Below, piece by piece: positions 37,338 through 46,563 of a DNA stretch of 64,000 nucleotides. The stretch is from an uncultured Pirellula sp. (GTDB taxonomy: Bacteria; Planctomycetota; Planctomycetia; Pirellulales; Pirellulaceae). The position numbers and the translations under genes are program-made. The stretch's first letter is position 1; every line of letters begins with the position of its first letter. The notes beneath the pieces were generated by a model that saw only the letters and a list, made by a program, of their open reading frames with translations, was not told the origin of the DNA and ran no database searches. Where the stretch lies: positions 1 to 64,000 of the forward strand of contig CAIOHR010000058.1 in the NCBI GenBank assembly GCA_903858115.1. Reading direction: 5' to 3'.

Positions 37338-37967
37338 CTACCGAATAGGTTGTGCTTCATTGTTCGCGGAGCTGCCGGAAGCGCTGGTATCTGATTCCAG
37401 ATAGGTGTGCGTATCCGCATCGATCATTTCCCAGGTTCCGTCGTCTTGTTCTGATTTCCACATGTCATCAAAATCCGTTTCTGTTAATCGATTGGAAACG
37501 AGGGTTGCCAATGGTTCGGGAATGACCACGGCTATCGTTTCGTTGGCATGTTTGCGACATAACTTGGCAAGAAACTTCGCAACGCGAGCTTCTGCCTCAG
37601 CAATCGTCTCTCCACCCGGGGGACAAAACGACCGAGGATTCTCTTGGACTTGTCGGAATAGTTTCGGCTGTTGACGTTTGACTTCATCTATCAGCTTACC
37701 TTCCCAGAGCCCGTGGTCTAAATTTCTAAAGCAATCGCAGACTTTCCATTTTGATTGAACATGTTCAGCGATCTCTTTCGCGGTGGATTGTGCCGACTCG
37801 CATGGAGCGGAGTAGACAAATCGAATCGACAATTTCTCCATCGCGCTGGCTACCCGATGCGCTTGCTCTACGCCGTTCTCGGATAGCGGCATGTCTAGGC
37901 TTCCTTTGATACGTTCTTGCTCGTCAAACGCTGTGGCACCTGGACGTACAACAACTACATTACACAT
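37338..37967 (-). CDS. Degenerate histidine-phosphatase (phosphoglycerate-mutase-like) protein
   Basis: The 209-residue protein keeps the fold of the histidine phosphatase family, with [35 protein letters not shown] and [15 protein letters not shown] in the right places. The active site is gone: the RHG signature reads RPG at residues 8-10, the SxxxRAxxTA motif reads [11 protein letters not shown] without its arginine, and the second histidine (SHGG) is replaced by IPEP at about 149-152. The reading frame is intact, so it looks like a pseudoenzyme and not a decaying gene. The ATG 37967 start is preferred over TTG 37991. It lies between rpe and accD. Confidence 0.85.
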   Translation of the reverse strand: MCNVVVVRPGATAFDEQERIKGSLDMPLSENGVEQAHRVASAMEKLSIRFVYSAPCESAQSTAKEIAEHVQSKWKVCDCFRNLDHGLWEGKLIDEVKRQQPKLFRQVQENPRSFCPPGGETIAEAEARVAKFLAKLCRKHANETIAVVIPEPLATLVSNRLTETDFDDMWKSEQDDGTWEMIDADTHTYLESDTSASGSSANNEAQPIR

Positions 37968-38004
37968 ACAAATCTTCCGAGGAGGAAACAATCGCGGCTG
38001 TTGT

Positions 38005-38703
38005 TCATTGCATAGCCGCTTGAAGTCGCGTCATCGCTTGGCAGTAGTCGGCCTGTCGAAACAGAGCGGAGCCGACAACGAGTAAATCCGCACCAGCGGA
38101 GACGCACGAATGAATCGTCGCATCGTTCACACCACCATCGACTTCGAGCAGCACTCGGTCGCCGATGGTGGATTTCATTTCTTTCAGGCGTTCCAACGCG
38201 GTCGGATTGAAGGATTGGCCTCCAAAACCCGCTTCCACACTCATGATCAAAATCATGTCACAATACTCAGCGAACGGCCTCAACCGTGCCATATCGGTGC
38301 TCGGATTGATCGCTAAACCCGACAGAACTCCGGTTGCGCGGATTTCTTCCAGCAACGTTTGGGGAGCGGGCATCGCCTCGATGTGGAACGTAATCGCATC
38401 GGCACCAGCCTGGACAAACTGCATGGCATACTTCGCGGGCTCGCTGATCATCAAATGAACGTCGAGTGCCAAGTCGGTGATGCGACGTAAACTCTCCACG
38501 ATCGGCATCCCGTAACTGAGGTTGGGAACGAAATGGCCGTCCATCACATCAAGATGCAAAACCTCGACCCCCGCCTCCTCCAATTGACGGACTTCTCTTT
38601 CTAAATTCGAGAAGTCGCAAAGAAGGAGCGACGGCAAAATGGCTGGGCTCGCGTTTTGGAACAAGCTTCGGTTGCGTTGGAACTTGTTTTCAGTTGCGGA
38701 CAT
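38005..38703 (-). CDS. rpe: Ribulose-phosphate 3-epimerase
   Basis: Rpe interconverts ribulose 5-phosphate and xylulose 5-phosphate in the pentose phosphate pathway. The 232-residue TIM barrel has PSLLLCDFSNLEREV, HLDVMDGHFVPNLSYG, DVHLMISEP, FHIEA, MSVEAGFGGQSFNP and EVDGGVND, covering the metal-binding His and Asp residues. The N terminus has about 20 extra residues. Downstream genes on the strand are the pseudo-phosphatase (37 bases) and accD. Confidence 0.96.
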   Translation of the reverse strand: MSATENKFQRNRSLFQNASPAILPSLLLCDFSNLEREVRQLEEAGVEVLHLDVMDGHFVPNLSYGMPIVESLRRITDLALDVHLMISEPAKYAMQFVQAGADAITFHIEAMPAPQTLLEEIRATGVLSGLAINPSTDMARLRPFAEYCDMILIMSVEAGFGGQSFNPTALERLKEMKSTIGDRVLLEVDGGVNDATIHSCVSAGADLLVVGSALFRQADYCQAMTRLQAAMQ

Positions 38704-38879
38704 ATAGACCGTGGGAAAATTACAACCGCGGAGCTAGACGATGCCAGCTAAACTTCCGCGGACTGCAATACACAATAGCCAACGCATGCCGGTTTCGGCA
38801 AGAGGCAAACCAAAAACTGTGACGAACCGCATCAGTCACGGGCCTGCGATTTTAGCGCAAGTTGTTATTTTGCAATAGA

Positions 38880-39557
38880 TTAAGAAAAAAGAACGTCGAG
38901 CGAGACCGCACTCTCAATCGTCGCTTCACCGTGCTTGACGAGAAGAACAGGAATCGTCTGCCAACGTTTTTTCCCTGTCAAAAAATCTGCAAGAAGCTGG
39001 AAATGGCTTCTCGTCGCCCCTTCGTTTTGGACATCGTTAAGGACGATCGCCTGGACTCGAATTTGAAGAGAGTCACAAGCGACAAGCGTCGTCAAAACTT
39101 GATTTACCACCCCTAAACGCCAACTGGAAACCAACAAAATCGGGACGTCCAACGCCTGAATCAAGTCCGCGTTGGTCCACCGATCCGAGACGGGCGACAT
39201 CAATCCGCCTGCTCCCTCGACTAAAAGAAAATCTGTCCGTGATCGCCATTCATGAAAGCCGGACAAGATCGACTGTTCATCTACGACGCGTCCTTCCAAC
39301 TTGGCAGCGACGGGCGGTGCCAAGGGAGCAAGGAATCGTTGGGGTGAAACCTGATCGATTGAATCAGACTGCCCTATCGCATGCATCAGTCGTTGGCCAT
39401 CGGAGCCTTCGACGGTAGGAAACCCACTCGCGACGGGTTTGTAAGCGCCGACTCGAACCTGCTCCGATGCTAACCGCTTCAGTAGCATGCAACTAACATA
39501 CGTCTTTCCAACGTCGGTGTCCGTGCCTGCTACAAAGAGGCATCTTGCTGGTTGCAT
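38880..39557 (-). CDS. bioD: Dethiobiotin synthase
   Basis: BioD closes the ureido ring of dethiobiotin with ATP and CO2 in biotin synthesis. The P-loop GTDTDVGKTYVSC is at the N terminus, YKPVASG and LVEGAGGLMSPVS follow. Biotin is the cofactor of acetyl-CoA carboxylase, whose accD lies just downstream on the strand. I start at ATG 39557, where the family begins (QPARCLFVAGTDT); an ATG at 39617 would add 20 residues and sits 12 bases after the lipoprotein gene. No other bio gene is in the window. Confidence 0.92.
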   Translation of the reverse strand: MQPARCLFVAGTDTDVGKTYVSCMLLKRLASEQVRVGAYKPVASGFPTVEGSDGQRLMHAIGQSDSIDQVSPQRFLAPLAPPVAAKLEGRVVDEQSILSGFHEWRSRTDFLLVEGAGGLMSPVSDRWTNADLIQALDVPILLVSSWRLGVVNQVLTTLVACDSLQIRVQAIVLNDVQNEGATRSHFQLLADFLTGKKRWQTIPVLLVKHGEATIESAVSLDVLFS

Positions 39558-39629
39558 ACTTGTCAACAAAAATGGGAACTTGATTAGCGGATCGTTCAGC
39601 ATCCGATGGATGCCCATTACCCGACCTTG

Positions 39630-41111
39630 CTATCGAACCTTGCAATCGAATCGGATGAGTCCGCCATCACCAGGCTTGAGACCCTCCTGTAGCTCCCATC
39701 GTAACACGTCTGAACCGGCGGCGTTCGGTTGCGTTGAGAATTTCGCAGCGACGCTCGACTTCTCGCTTCCCTCGACATACTCGAGCCGAGGGGTTAGCGA
39801 ATCGGTAACCACCAATTTAGAAAGAGGTTGTTCTCCGACGTTATCGAAGCGGATCGTGAACGAAATGATATCGCCAGGATTCGCCATCTGTTCCGATGCA
39901 ACTTTGCAGAGTCGGATTCTGGCTCCCTTGTATTCATACAATCGGAACTCTTCCGCTTGCTTCTTCGAGGTGATCTCGGTTGTTTCTTGTCCATCGATTA
40001 GCACGTGGAGTTCGTCGACATTCGTCCATGTGCGAGCGGCCGCTGCTGCTTTAGCAAATCGAGCTAGATCTGTACCCTTCAAGTCGCCGTTTCTCATCAG
40101 CGAGAAGTCTTCGTATGGTTTGAAGGCTTCGCTAGCCACCAACATTGGAAGGACCATTTCGGCGGGTACCAATTGGTCGCGGTCACGCACGGACTCGATT
40201 ACGTTCACATTCCCTTGGTTGACGAGTTTTTCTGGCTTGGAGACGCTGACACTTGGGAGACGATCGATGAATTGGCCAGGGCCACTCGGTTGATCTGTCG
40301 TTCGCAATCGCATAGCAACATCGCTTTGCGCGGTGCTCATCCGCTTCCTTACACTTGCGAAGCGAGGTGCATAGATGGCGACGCGGCAGCCACTCACGAC
40401 ATCGCTCTTTCCATCTGCGGTTTCATATTGAATGACGGTGTCTTCGGTGTCGAGTCCTGACAGAGAATCATCTTTTCGCAGTCGAACTGTCGGCCCGCGG
40501 TCTCCTCCGTCAAACAAATACTCTTGTGGATCCGACTGTCGCGGTACCGCAAACGAGTCCACTGGATTGCAAGGACCACAAGAAACGGTTGTCGATGGCG
40601 AACAATCCACTCCGTTCTCGAACTGCGAGAAGACCGGTTGGTAACGTTGTCCGATCATACTACAACTCGGGCAGCTATGCGCCGCCATCGATCTCGGTGG
40701 CATCATCGTCGGTCCAACGGGGCCAGACATCATCGGCGCTGCCATCATGGGACCATTGTCATGAGCAGAGTACACATGAGCAGAGTACACAGGTGGCAAC
40801 GGTTCGCGAGGAACGGCGTAGGAATCACTCGATGGTTCGGTGTGTTGAACCAAAGCGATCTCATTGGGCACGGTCTGGGACGCATGTCCTTTGGTCGGCA
40901 TTGCAGGCGCGTTTGCCAAACTGCTTGGTTGGTTGCTCTTGGGTTGACTGGCTTTCGCGAGCGGCGTTTGCGCCAAGCTCTGCTGCCGTGCGGTTTGGTG
41001 AAGAGCTGTGGGGTTCGTTAGTTGTTGCGTTTGGCAACCTACCCATGGCACGATAGTCAGGCCCAGGATAACAGCGCGAACGAAGACTCTTTTGTGCATC
41101 GGATTGTTCAT
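39630..41111 (-). CDS. Secreted lipoprotein-like protein with C-terminal DUF11 domain
   Basis: A 493-residue exported protein. The leader VFVRAVILGLTIVPWVGC has a lipobox-like end at C26, though WVGC is not classic. The middle is Pro/Ser/Met-rich and low in complexity (PMMAAPMMSGPVG). The C-terminal 100 residues form a DUF11-type beta domain, from RIRLCKVASEQMANPGDIISFTIRFDNVGEQPLSKLVVTDSL to the end. DUF11 proteins are surface or envelope proteins. It begins nine bases after the gene at 41121-41924, with which it likely forms an operon. A 15-bp in-frame duplication lies at 40761-40790. Confidence 0.75.
   Translation of the reverse strand: MNNPMHKRVFVRAVILGLTIVPWVGCQTQQLTNPTALHQTARQQSLAQTPLAKASQPKSNQPSSLANAPAMPTKGHASQTVPNEIALVQHTEPSSDSYAVPREPLPPVYSAHVYSAHDNGPMMAAPMMSGPVGPTMMPPRSMAAHSCPSCSMIGQRYQPVFSQFENGVDCSPSTTVSCGPCNPVDSFAVPRQSDPQEYLFDGGDRGPTVRLRKDDSLSGLDTEDTVIQYETADGKSDVVSGCRVAIYAPRFASVRKRMSTAQSDVAMRLRTTDQPSGPGQFIDRLPSVSVSKPEKLVNQGNVNVIESVRDRDQLVPAEMVLPMLVASEAFKPYEDFSLMRNGDLKGTDLARFAKAAAAARTWTNVDELHVLIDGQETTEITSKKQAEEFRLYEYKGARIRLCKVASEQMANPGDIISFTIRFDNVGEQPLSKLVVTDSLTPRLEYVEGSEKSSVAAKFSTQPNAAGSDVLRWELQEGLKPGDGGLIRFDCKVR
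40761..40790. repeat. In-frame tandem duplication of 15 bp
   Basis: ATGAGCAGAGTACAC occurs twice back to back inside the lipoprotein gene. On the coding strand it gives VYSAH twice in a row and keeps the frame. Confidence 0.9.
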
Positions 41112-41120
41112 AATGGAAAC

Positions 41121-41924
41121 CTATCTTCGATCGCTGATGGAGCCTGATTTTGCGGAGGCTGGCCATTTCCCTTGTTCGATCAACATTTGCTTGGTGGGAA
41201 TCGGCTTGATCGTTGTCCATGCAGGACATCCGTAGAGAAAGTTGTCCCAATCCTGGCCTTCTGACACATTCGGGACGCGAGAGCCGATGCGAAGGATTGC
41301 AACGGGCCGTCCCAATCGATCCGCAGTGCGCAGTGCATCTTGCCCCGGTCGAACATCCAATACTCGTTGCGGACGACCTGCGGTATCCACGGGATCGGCA
41401 ATCTCGTTGTCTTCCAAATAGATGACTTTCATGACCATCTCTCCTTTGATCGCTTCTGCCAAATCATCTTCATCGAGTTCGATCGGGATCGGGAATCGAT
41501 GTTCACGTTCGGCGGGTGGATGGATACGGTCGATCACTTCAAGTGTGGGGTAAAGAGCCACTTCTTCTTCGAACGGGATGCCTGTGATTCGCAAGCGATA
41601 CGGATAGCCAACAACGACAGCGATTCGAGACTCGGAGAGATTGTCTGTGAACTGACCTGCATCGGCCATGGCCACTTTCAAACCCTTGGGTCCTTTGATC
41701 TCAACCGCTTGCCAAACGCCTCGTAGTTCCGGCTTTCGATGAAGTTGGATGGCTCCGATTTCACCAGGTGGCATCGAATCGTGTAGCAACGGATGAGTGC
41801 CACTCGGCAAACGACCGCCTACTTCTTGAGCTCGTGCGCTACCAGAGAATGCAGCAACGACACAGAGTGCAACCGCCGCAATCCAGGTGACCAGGAGCGT
41901 CGGGAACGATACTCGCTTTAGCAT
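41121..41924 (-). CDS. Secreted protein, paralogue of the 42019-43191 product
   Basis: A 267-residue protein with a signal peptide (TLLVTWIAAVALCVVAAFSGSARA). It shares three blocks with the gene upstream: RLRITGIPFEEEVALYPTLEV against RLKLTDIPGREGVELYPTVEV, DEDDLAEAIKGEMVMKVIYLEDNE against TEEDLDQALSSNFVTKVIYLPDPE, and RPGQDALRTADRLGRPVAILRIG against EPGLDPIIEADRRGSILAIVRLG. The two are clearly paralogous. I know no named family. They and the DUF11 lipoprotein are probably one envelope operon. An ATCCTATAGGAT palindrome at 41931-41942 lies just before its start. Confidence 0.8.
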   Translation of the reverse strand: MLKRVSFPTLLVTWIAAVALCVVAAFSGSARAQEVGGRLPSGTHPLLHDSMPPGEIGAIQLHRKPELRGVWQAVEIKGPKGLKVAMADAGQFTDNLSESRIAVVVGYPYRLRITGIPFEEEVALYPTLEVIDRIHPPAEREHRFPIPIELDEDDLAEAIKGEMVMKVIYLEDNEIADPVDTAGRPQRVLDVRPGQDALRTADRLGRPVAILRIGSRVPNVSEGQDWDNFLYGCPAWTTIKPIPTKQMLIEQGKWPASAKSGSISDRR

Positions 41925-41968
41925 GGTGCCATCCTATAGGATGCGAGATACAAACATCTGTAAACGAT

Positions 41969-41996
41969 TTGTCCCCAAGACGTGGCTTGGGGACAA
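41969..41996. terminator. Strong hairpin between the paralogous genes
   Basis: TTGTCCCCAAG at 41969-41979 and CTTGGGGACAA at 41986-41996 form a perfect 11-bp stem with a six-base loop, 22 bp after the stop of the 42019-43191 gene on the minus strand. There is no run of T, so it could be a Rho-assisted terminator, an mRNA 3'-end stabiliser or a repeat element. Confidence 0.45.
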
Positions 41997-42018
41997 TTTG
42001 ATTTGCCGTATTTCACTA

Positions 42019-43191
42019 CTAGCGAACCATACCCGGTGGGCAGTATTCACCAGTCCCACCAGCAGGTGGCTGGCTACTGAATTGGTTCGGTGCCACCACT
42101 CGGCTTGCATTGTAGAAGCCTGGTGCTCCGGACGGAAATCCTGGATGAATGTTCTGCTCTTTGATATGGAACCGGCTTGGTGGTTGTGGATAGCTATATC
42201 CTGGTTGATGCCGAACAGTTCCCTTCACCTTTTCCACTGGATCTGGGATATGTTGATGCGTTCGATTCACCATGATGTGCTTTTGAAGCCCCGCAGGATG
42301 TCCCAATGGAATATGGGGAGGACCAGCCAGCCCAATCGGTGTTCCGCTATAAGGCAGACCGTATTGAGGAGCTGTAACACCAGCCACCATGTTCGGCGGA
42401 TTGTTCTGAGGACCGATCGCTGCTCCGTTTGGACCGCATGGCATTCCATTGCCGTCGAGCATTCCTCCGTAGGGCAAGCCAGCACCGCCAGCACCGGATA
42501 GCTCAACGTCTTTGTTTCCAAGACGCACGATGGCCAAAATGGAACCGCGTCGATCAGCTTCGATGATCGGATCCAAACCTGGTTCCAATCGCGAGCTGAC
42601 GAGAGTGTCGATACCGGAGATCGCTTCCCCTTGGAATTCAGGATCTGGCAGGTAGATCACTTTGGTGACAAAGTTGCTCGACAACGCTTGGTCGAGGTCT
42701 TCTTCGGTGAACTGAATCGCCAGTGCATTGTGTGCCAAGAAGGCAGCCGTACGATAGCTGGCAGTACCAACCTCAACCGTCGGGTAAAGTTCGACACCTT
42801 CGCGACCAGGAATATCGGTTAGCTTCAAGCGAAAGATTCCGCCTTGAGTGAATTCAACTCGGCCAGGAACCACGAGAGGCTCGCTACCGAACGTACCATC
42901 GCCGACGACATCGTAAAGGATGTTCATCGACTGTGGTTGATTGAACAAAATTTGGATCGTGGGAGCTACGGCAGGTGCACCGTATCCCGGAACCGGAATG
43001 GTTTCTGGCATTAGAACACCTGGACCGGGTCCTCCGACCATGGGACCTGGTTCTGCTAAGCGAGAAGCAGGTGGCATGTTGTGCCGCTTTGCAAGCTCAC
43101 CAGCGTCCGAAACATAAGCCAGTTGGGAGAGCATGCAGGGAGCGCCCAACCCGAACACGGCCATCGTTTGCCATTTACTACGCATTTTCAT
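42019..43191 (-). CDS. Secreted protein, paralogue of the 41121-41924 product
   Basis: The 390-residue protein has a short hydrophobic leader (VFGLGAPCMLSQLAYVSDAG) and the three conserved blocks shared with the downstream paralogue. The C-terminal 150 residues are Gly/Pro-rich and low in complexity (GAGLPYGG, NPPNMVAGV, SSQPPAGGTG), absent from the paralogue. AGGGG lies eight bases before the ATG. It is the first gene of a three-gene run with the paralogue and the DUF11 lipoprotein. The function is unknown; a wall or envelope role is inference. Confidence 0.78.
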   Translation of the reverse strand: MKMRSKWQTMAVFGLGAPCMLSQLAYVSDAGELAKRHNMPPASRLAEPGPMVGGPGPGVLMPETIPVPGYGAPAVAPTIQILFNQPQSMNILYDVVGDGTFGSEPLVVPGRVEFTQGGIFRLKLTDIPGREGVELYPTVEVGTASYRTAAFLAHNALAIQFTEEDLDQALSSNFVTKVIYLPDPEFQGEAISGIDTLVSSRLEPGLDPIIEADRRGSILAIVRLGNKDVELSGAGGAGLPYGGMLDGNGMPCGPNGAAIGPQNNPPNMVAGVTAPQYGLPYSGTPIGLAGPPHIPLGHPAGLQKHIMVNRTHQHIPDPVEKVKGTVRHQPGYSYPQPPSRFHIKEQNIHPGFPSGAPGFYNASRVVAPNQFSSQPPAGGTGEYCPPGMVR

Positions 43192-43485
43192 TCGAAATAC
43201 CCCTGGAATTTGGCCCTGGAATTGATTGGGTCAAGCCGGCTAGACATTTGGGTCCAATAGACCGACGTTTCAACCTGGACACTACGCAAGCGATCGACCT
43301 ACAATCCGCTCCACATGTCCTCATCGCTATGTTCGGCAGAGCTGATTACGAATCTTTGATAAAACCCATACAAGTTGCCAATGCGGCTATATTTAAAAAA
43401 CGCTAGCACTTACATCTCGCACCTCGGCCGGCTGGGAAGTGTTTGTCGTGCAATCCCAAAGCCTCGCTTTCGAGGTTCTAGGACT

Positions 43486-44391
43486 ATGCGAACTGCGGGG
43501 ATCATTGCCTGTTTATTCGCAGGCGATTGGTTCGCTAGCAAAGTCATGTATGGTCAAACGTCGGGCATGCTCACGTCAGCTGCAGCGCCTAGTGCATCGC
43601 GGCCGGTTATCGATCCGAATACGCTTGTGCTGGCTGCCCTCCGCCAATCGATCACAGGACCACCGATTGCATGCAAAGTTCATCAGCAAAGTATTGCTTT
43701 CGATCAACAAGTCGTCCTCAGTGGTGAATACAAATCGGCGGGTGCTGGAACCGGGCAGTTTCGATACACGGCGAGAATCTCGTCAGGCGAAACCACGGTT
43801 GACACCATTCAAGTTTCAGATGGCCGACTGATGCATACCCAGATGGGAGAACTGAGCCCGACAAAAATCGTCAACGTGGAGAAGGTTCGCGAAGCGATGA
43901 CAAGCAAGATTCGTCGTATAGACGAGCATCCAGAAGTCTATATCCATTTGGCGATCGGCGGACAGCCAGAAATACTTCGGAGCCTCTATCAAAAGTATCA
44001 TTGGTATCGTTCCGTAGAGGGCAAGGTGGGTGGTGTCGATGTATGGCAACTGCTTGGCAAATTACGCACCGAGCCACCCAAGTTGTCTGGCACGGCAAAG
44101 ATCGACAAGGAGACAATGGCTTTGCCTGCTACGACGGAGAATTTGCCAAGCAACGTTCGACTGACCCTCGGACGCACCTCCAACATGCAGTACTTTCCAT
44201 ATTTGATCGAGTATTTTCGGATCAAGAAAGACAAAGATGGCCGGGCAATCGGATTGGAAGCCGTATCCAAAATTGAATATAGCGAGCCCACTCTCAATCC
44301 AAAGATCGCAGAAACGGACTTTGTTTATCGCTGTGATGTCACGGTCGACAAACCGGAGTGGGAAACAGATCTCTATCTACCTGCACCTTGA
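43486..44391 (+). CDS. Secreted LolA-like protein
   Basis: A 301-residue exported protein with a leader MRTAGIIACLFAGDWFASK. The middle part (KVHQQSIAFDQQVVLSGEYKSAGAGTGQFRYTARISSG) and the end (VRLTLGRTSNMQYFPYLIEYFRI ... LEAVSKIEYSEPTLNPKIAETDFVY) resemble the beta-half of LolA-type outer-membrane lipoprotein carriers and the DUF1571 family of planctomycetes. Substrate and role cannot be read. ATG 43486 is chosen over the earlier TTG 43375, whose extra residues do not look coding. Confidence 0.65.
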   Translation: MRTAGIIACLFAGDWFASKVMYGQTSGMLTSAAAPSASRPVIDPNTLVLAALRQSITGPPIACKVHQQSIAFDQQVVLSGEYKSAGAGTGQFRYTARISSGETTVDTIQVSDGRLMHTQMGELSPTKIVNVEKVREAMTSKIRRIDEHPEVYIHLAIGGQPEILRSLYQKYHWYRSVEGKVGGVDVWQLLGKLRTEPPKLSGTAKIDKETMALPATTENLPSNVRLTLGRTSNMQYFPYLIEYFRIKKDKDGRAIGLEAVSKIEYSEPTLNPKIAETDFVYRCDVTVDKPEWETDLYLPAP

Positions 44392-44421
44392 ATAGCAGTT
44401 TCAGCGAATAGCAGTTTCAGC
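44390..44421. repeat. Tandem duplication of 16 bp at the gene end
   Basis: GAATAGCAGTTTCAGC occurs twice in tandem. On the minus strand it lies at the very end of uppP: one copy is read as AETAI, and because 16 is not a multiple of three, the other copy supplies the stop TGA in a shifted frame. The first G also belongs to the stop codon of the convergent gene. Confidence 0.85.
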
Positions 44422-45354
44422 ATGTCTTTCTTCGGCAGAGTCGACGGATGGGCTGGCCGCTTCGATGGCAGGGATGGAGGGGGGGGATTGGGCGAGCCAC
44501 CACAGCAGCAAGATTCCAGCGATCACTCGATAGATGGCAAACGGCACGAATCCACGCGAGCGAACCCACTTCATGAACCAGGCGATAACAACATAAGCAA
44601 CAACAAAGCTTGTGACGAAGCCGACCGCTAGACTCATCCATTGCGTGTACGTTGGTAATGGTTCATCCAGGAGATGCTTCAGCAGTCTATAGGATGCAGC
44701 GGCGATCATAACTGGGATGGCGAGGAAGAAGCTAAACTCCAGTGCAGCAGCTCGACTTAACCCGAAGATCTGCCCACCCGCGATGGTCGCCATCGATCGA
44801 CTCGTCCCTGGGAACGCTGCGGCAAGGATTTGAAACAGGCCGATCGCGATCGCTTGACGAAGGGTCATTTTTTCCATGCTGTCGGTGTTGGACTTAGAAA
44901 AGAAACGATCCACTACCACCATCACGATACCACCGATGATCAGAGCCCAAGCGATGATGTCTAATCTTTCGAGATTCTCACCGATCAGTTTATCGACCAG
45001 TAAGCAAGGGACTGCAGTGACGACAAAACTGATCAGGACCAAACATAGTGGATGTTGATACCAACTATACGAGATCGTTCCCTCGAGAGCGATCGATCCC
45101 TTCGCACTCTTTCGTGATGGTAAGTCGGCTAAAAACGTCCCGACGAAGTCGGCAAGGCGTGTTCGAAAGTAAACAATAACCGATAGGATGGCCCCCAACT
45201 GAATCACAATAGCGAACATCTTCCAGAATGGGTCGCTTCGATTGACTCCGAGGAGTTCTTGAGTCAGAACGATATGTGCTGTCGAGCTTACCGGTAGGAA
45301 CTCGGTAAGGCCTTCTACAATACCCTGAAGGAATGCTTGGAGGATTTCTGCCAT
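44401..45354 (-). CDS. uppP: Undecaprenyl-diphosphatase
   Basis: UppP (BacA) dephosphorylates undecaprenyl diphosphate and so recycles the lipid carrier of peptidoglycan and other wall polymers. The 317-residue protein has EGLTEFLPVSSTAH near the N terminus and AAFPGTSRSMATIAGG later, the two catalytic motifs, and about eight membrane helices. The last 20 residues are variable and end in a 16-bp tandem duplication. The presence of the gene agrees with peptidoglycan synthesis in planctomycetes. Confidence 0.93.
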   Translation of the reverse strand: MAEILQAFLQGIVEGLTEFLPVSSTAHIVLTQELLGVNRSDPFWKMFAIVIQLGAILSVIVYFRTRLADFVGTFLADLPSRKSAKGSIALEGTISYSWYQHPLCLVLISFVVTAVPCLLVDKLIGENLERLDIIAWALIIGGIVMVVVDRFFSKSNTDSMEKMTLRQAIAIGLFQILAAAFPGTSRSMATIAGGQIFGLSRAAALEFSFFLAIPVMIAAASYRLLKHLLDEPLPTYTQWMSLAVGFVTSFVVAYVVIAWFMKWVRSRGFVPFAIYRVIAGILLLWWLAQSPPSIPAIEAASPSVDSAEERHAETAIR

Positions 45355-45594
45355 TGGGCGTTCGATCGATGCTTTGCGTTAGCGGGCGGTTTGGAAAAAT
45401 AAGGCTCTAGGGATTTTGACCGACAAATGTGATTTCGAAGCCCAAGAAATCGAGAAAACCAAGATAACGCGTGACGCCTAGGCTAAGTTTAACGATCGCA
45501 ACGACTCTTCGGCTTGGCAAGCCTATCAACCCGAATACACTTCGTAGTTATGAAGCCAAGACTTAGATTATGGGGAAAGAAAAAAGGAGGCCGA

Positions 45595-46563
45595 ATGACC
45601 GGATGGTGGATCATCGGGTCTTTTGGAGAAGCATCATTCTTTGCGGCCTGTTTTTTAGTGGGCGTGGTTTGCTTGAGCATTTCCGTTACTTCGCTTCAGG
45701 TTGGATCTGGTTTTTGGCTTCTCGTTTGGGTGTCAAACGCTTTGATCGTATTGGGTGCGATTGGCTTTTGGTACCGCGTTCTCAAGGTTGTTACGAGCGA
45801 CGAGCACCGGGAGGCAATCTCTCATAGCGGATTGATTCCTGGCCCGAAAGCGGAATCAAAGTACGTTCCCCCACCCATGATTCCACTCCTTGATCCATTC
45901 ACGGATAGTCCGGGTGCAAAACTGGCGTTTCGGTTGCCGTGTCCTTCACAGGATACTCTTGCATTGCTGGGAATCGGCGGCTTTGCAATGTCATGGAACG
46001 CAATGCTAGCCATCTTTCTTGTTGTAGCGATCCGAAGCTTGTTTGAGGGAAATATTCAGTACAGGCTTATTCTTCTCTTAATACCAGGTATCTATGTCGG
46101 TTGGCGATCTGGTCGATTGTTTTTCAAGTCGTATGTGCAGGCACTTGGGATAGGGTCTACGACTGTTGAAATCGAAGATTTGCCGCTTGTGCCAGGTAAG
46201 TCTTATCGTGTCTTGCTAGTTCAGTATGGCAGATTGGTCATTAAGAAGTTGACAATGAGACTGGTTTGTGAGGAGGAAAGCACTTATCATTATGGCACGG
46301 ACATCCGGACCGAGAAATCTGTTGTTCGAGAGCAGAGTATCATTGTTCAAGGAAGATCGAGAATCGACTGGGGACGCCCCTTAGAGATGGAGGGGATCGT
46401 CTCGATTCCAAATGATGCGATGCATTCCTTTCAAAGTCTTCACAACGCAATCCACTGGAAACTCATCGTCGAAGGAGAGGCGAATAGATGGCCATCGTAC
46501 TCCCGAAGTTTCCCCGTAGTGGTATATCCGCGCGCCGCTCCAAAACCAGCGAGTGCAGATTAA
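45595..46563 (+). CDS. Membrane protein of unknown function
   Basis: From ATG 45595 the 322-residue protein has membrane helices near residues 8-30, 38-58 and around 130-170, and a beta-rich C-terminal part (from VEIEDLPLVPGKSYRVLLVQYG) reminiscent of DUF3592-type membrane proteins. A strong AAGGAGG sits four bases before this ATG, so I prefer it to ATG 45550. The stop TAA overlaps the next ATG, showing translational coupling with the following gene. No family name can be given with confidence. Confidence 0.7.
   Translation: MTGWWIIGSFGEASFFAACFLVGVVCLSISVTSLQVGSGFWLLVWVSNALIVLGAIGFWYRVLKVVTSDEHREAISHSGLIPGPKAESKYVPPPMIPLLDPFTDSPGAKLAFRLPCPSQDTLALLGIGGFAMSWNAMLAIFLVVAIRSLFEGNIQYRLILLLIPGIYVGWRSGRLFFKSYVQALGIGSTTVEIEDLPLVPGKSYRVLLVQYGRLVIKKLTMRLVCEEESTYHYGTDIRTEKSVVREQSIIVQGRSRIDWGRPLEMEGIVSIPNDAMHSFQSLHNAIHWKLIVEGEANRWPSYSRSFPVVVYPRAAPKPASAD

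Noticed and set aside
37338..37967. Sequencing error as the cause of the missing phosphatase residues
   Set aside because: Three separate catalytic positions are changed while the frame and the other motifs stay intact, so one or two errors cannot explain it.
40524..41056. Two overlapping frames of 165 and 176 codons on the plus strand
   Set aside because: Both are antisense to the low-complexity part of the DUF11 lipoprotein and are His/Arg/Ser-rich shadows.
41887..42501. 204-codon frame on the plus strand
   Set aside because: It is antisense to the Gly/Pro-rich tail of the paralogue and has no motif.
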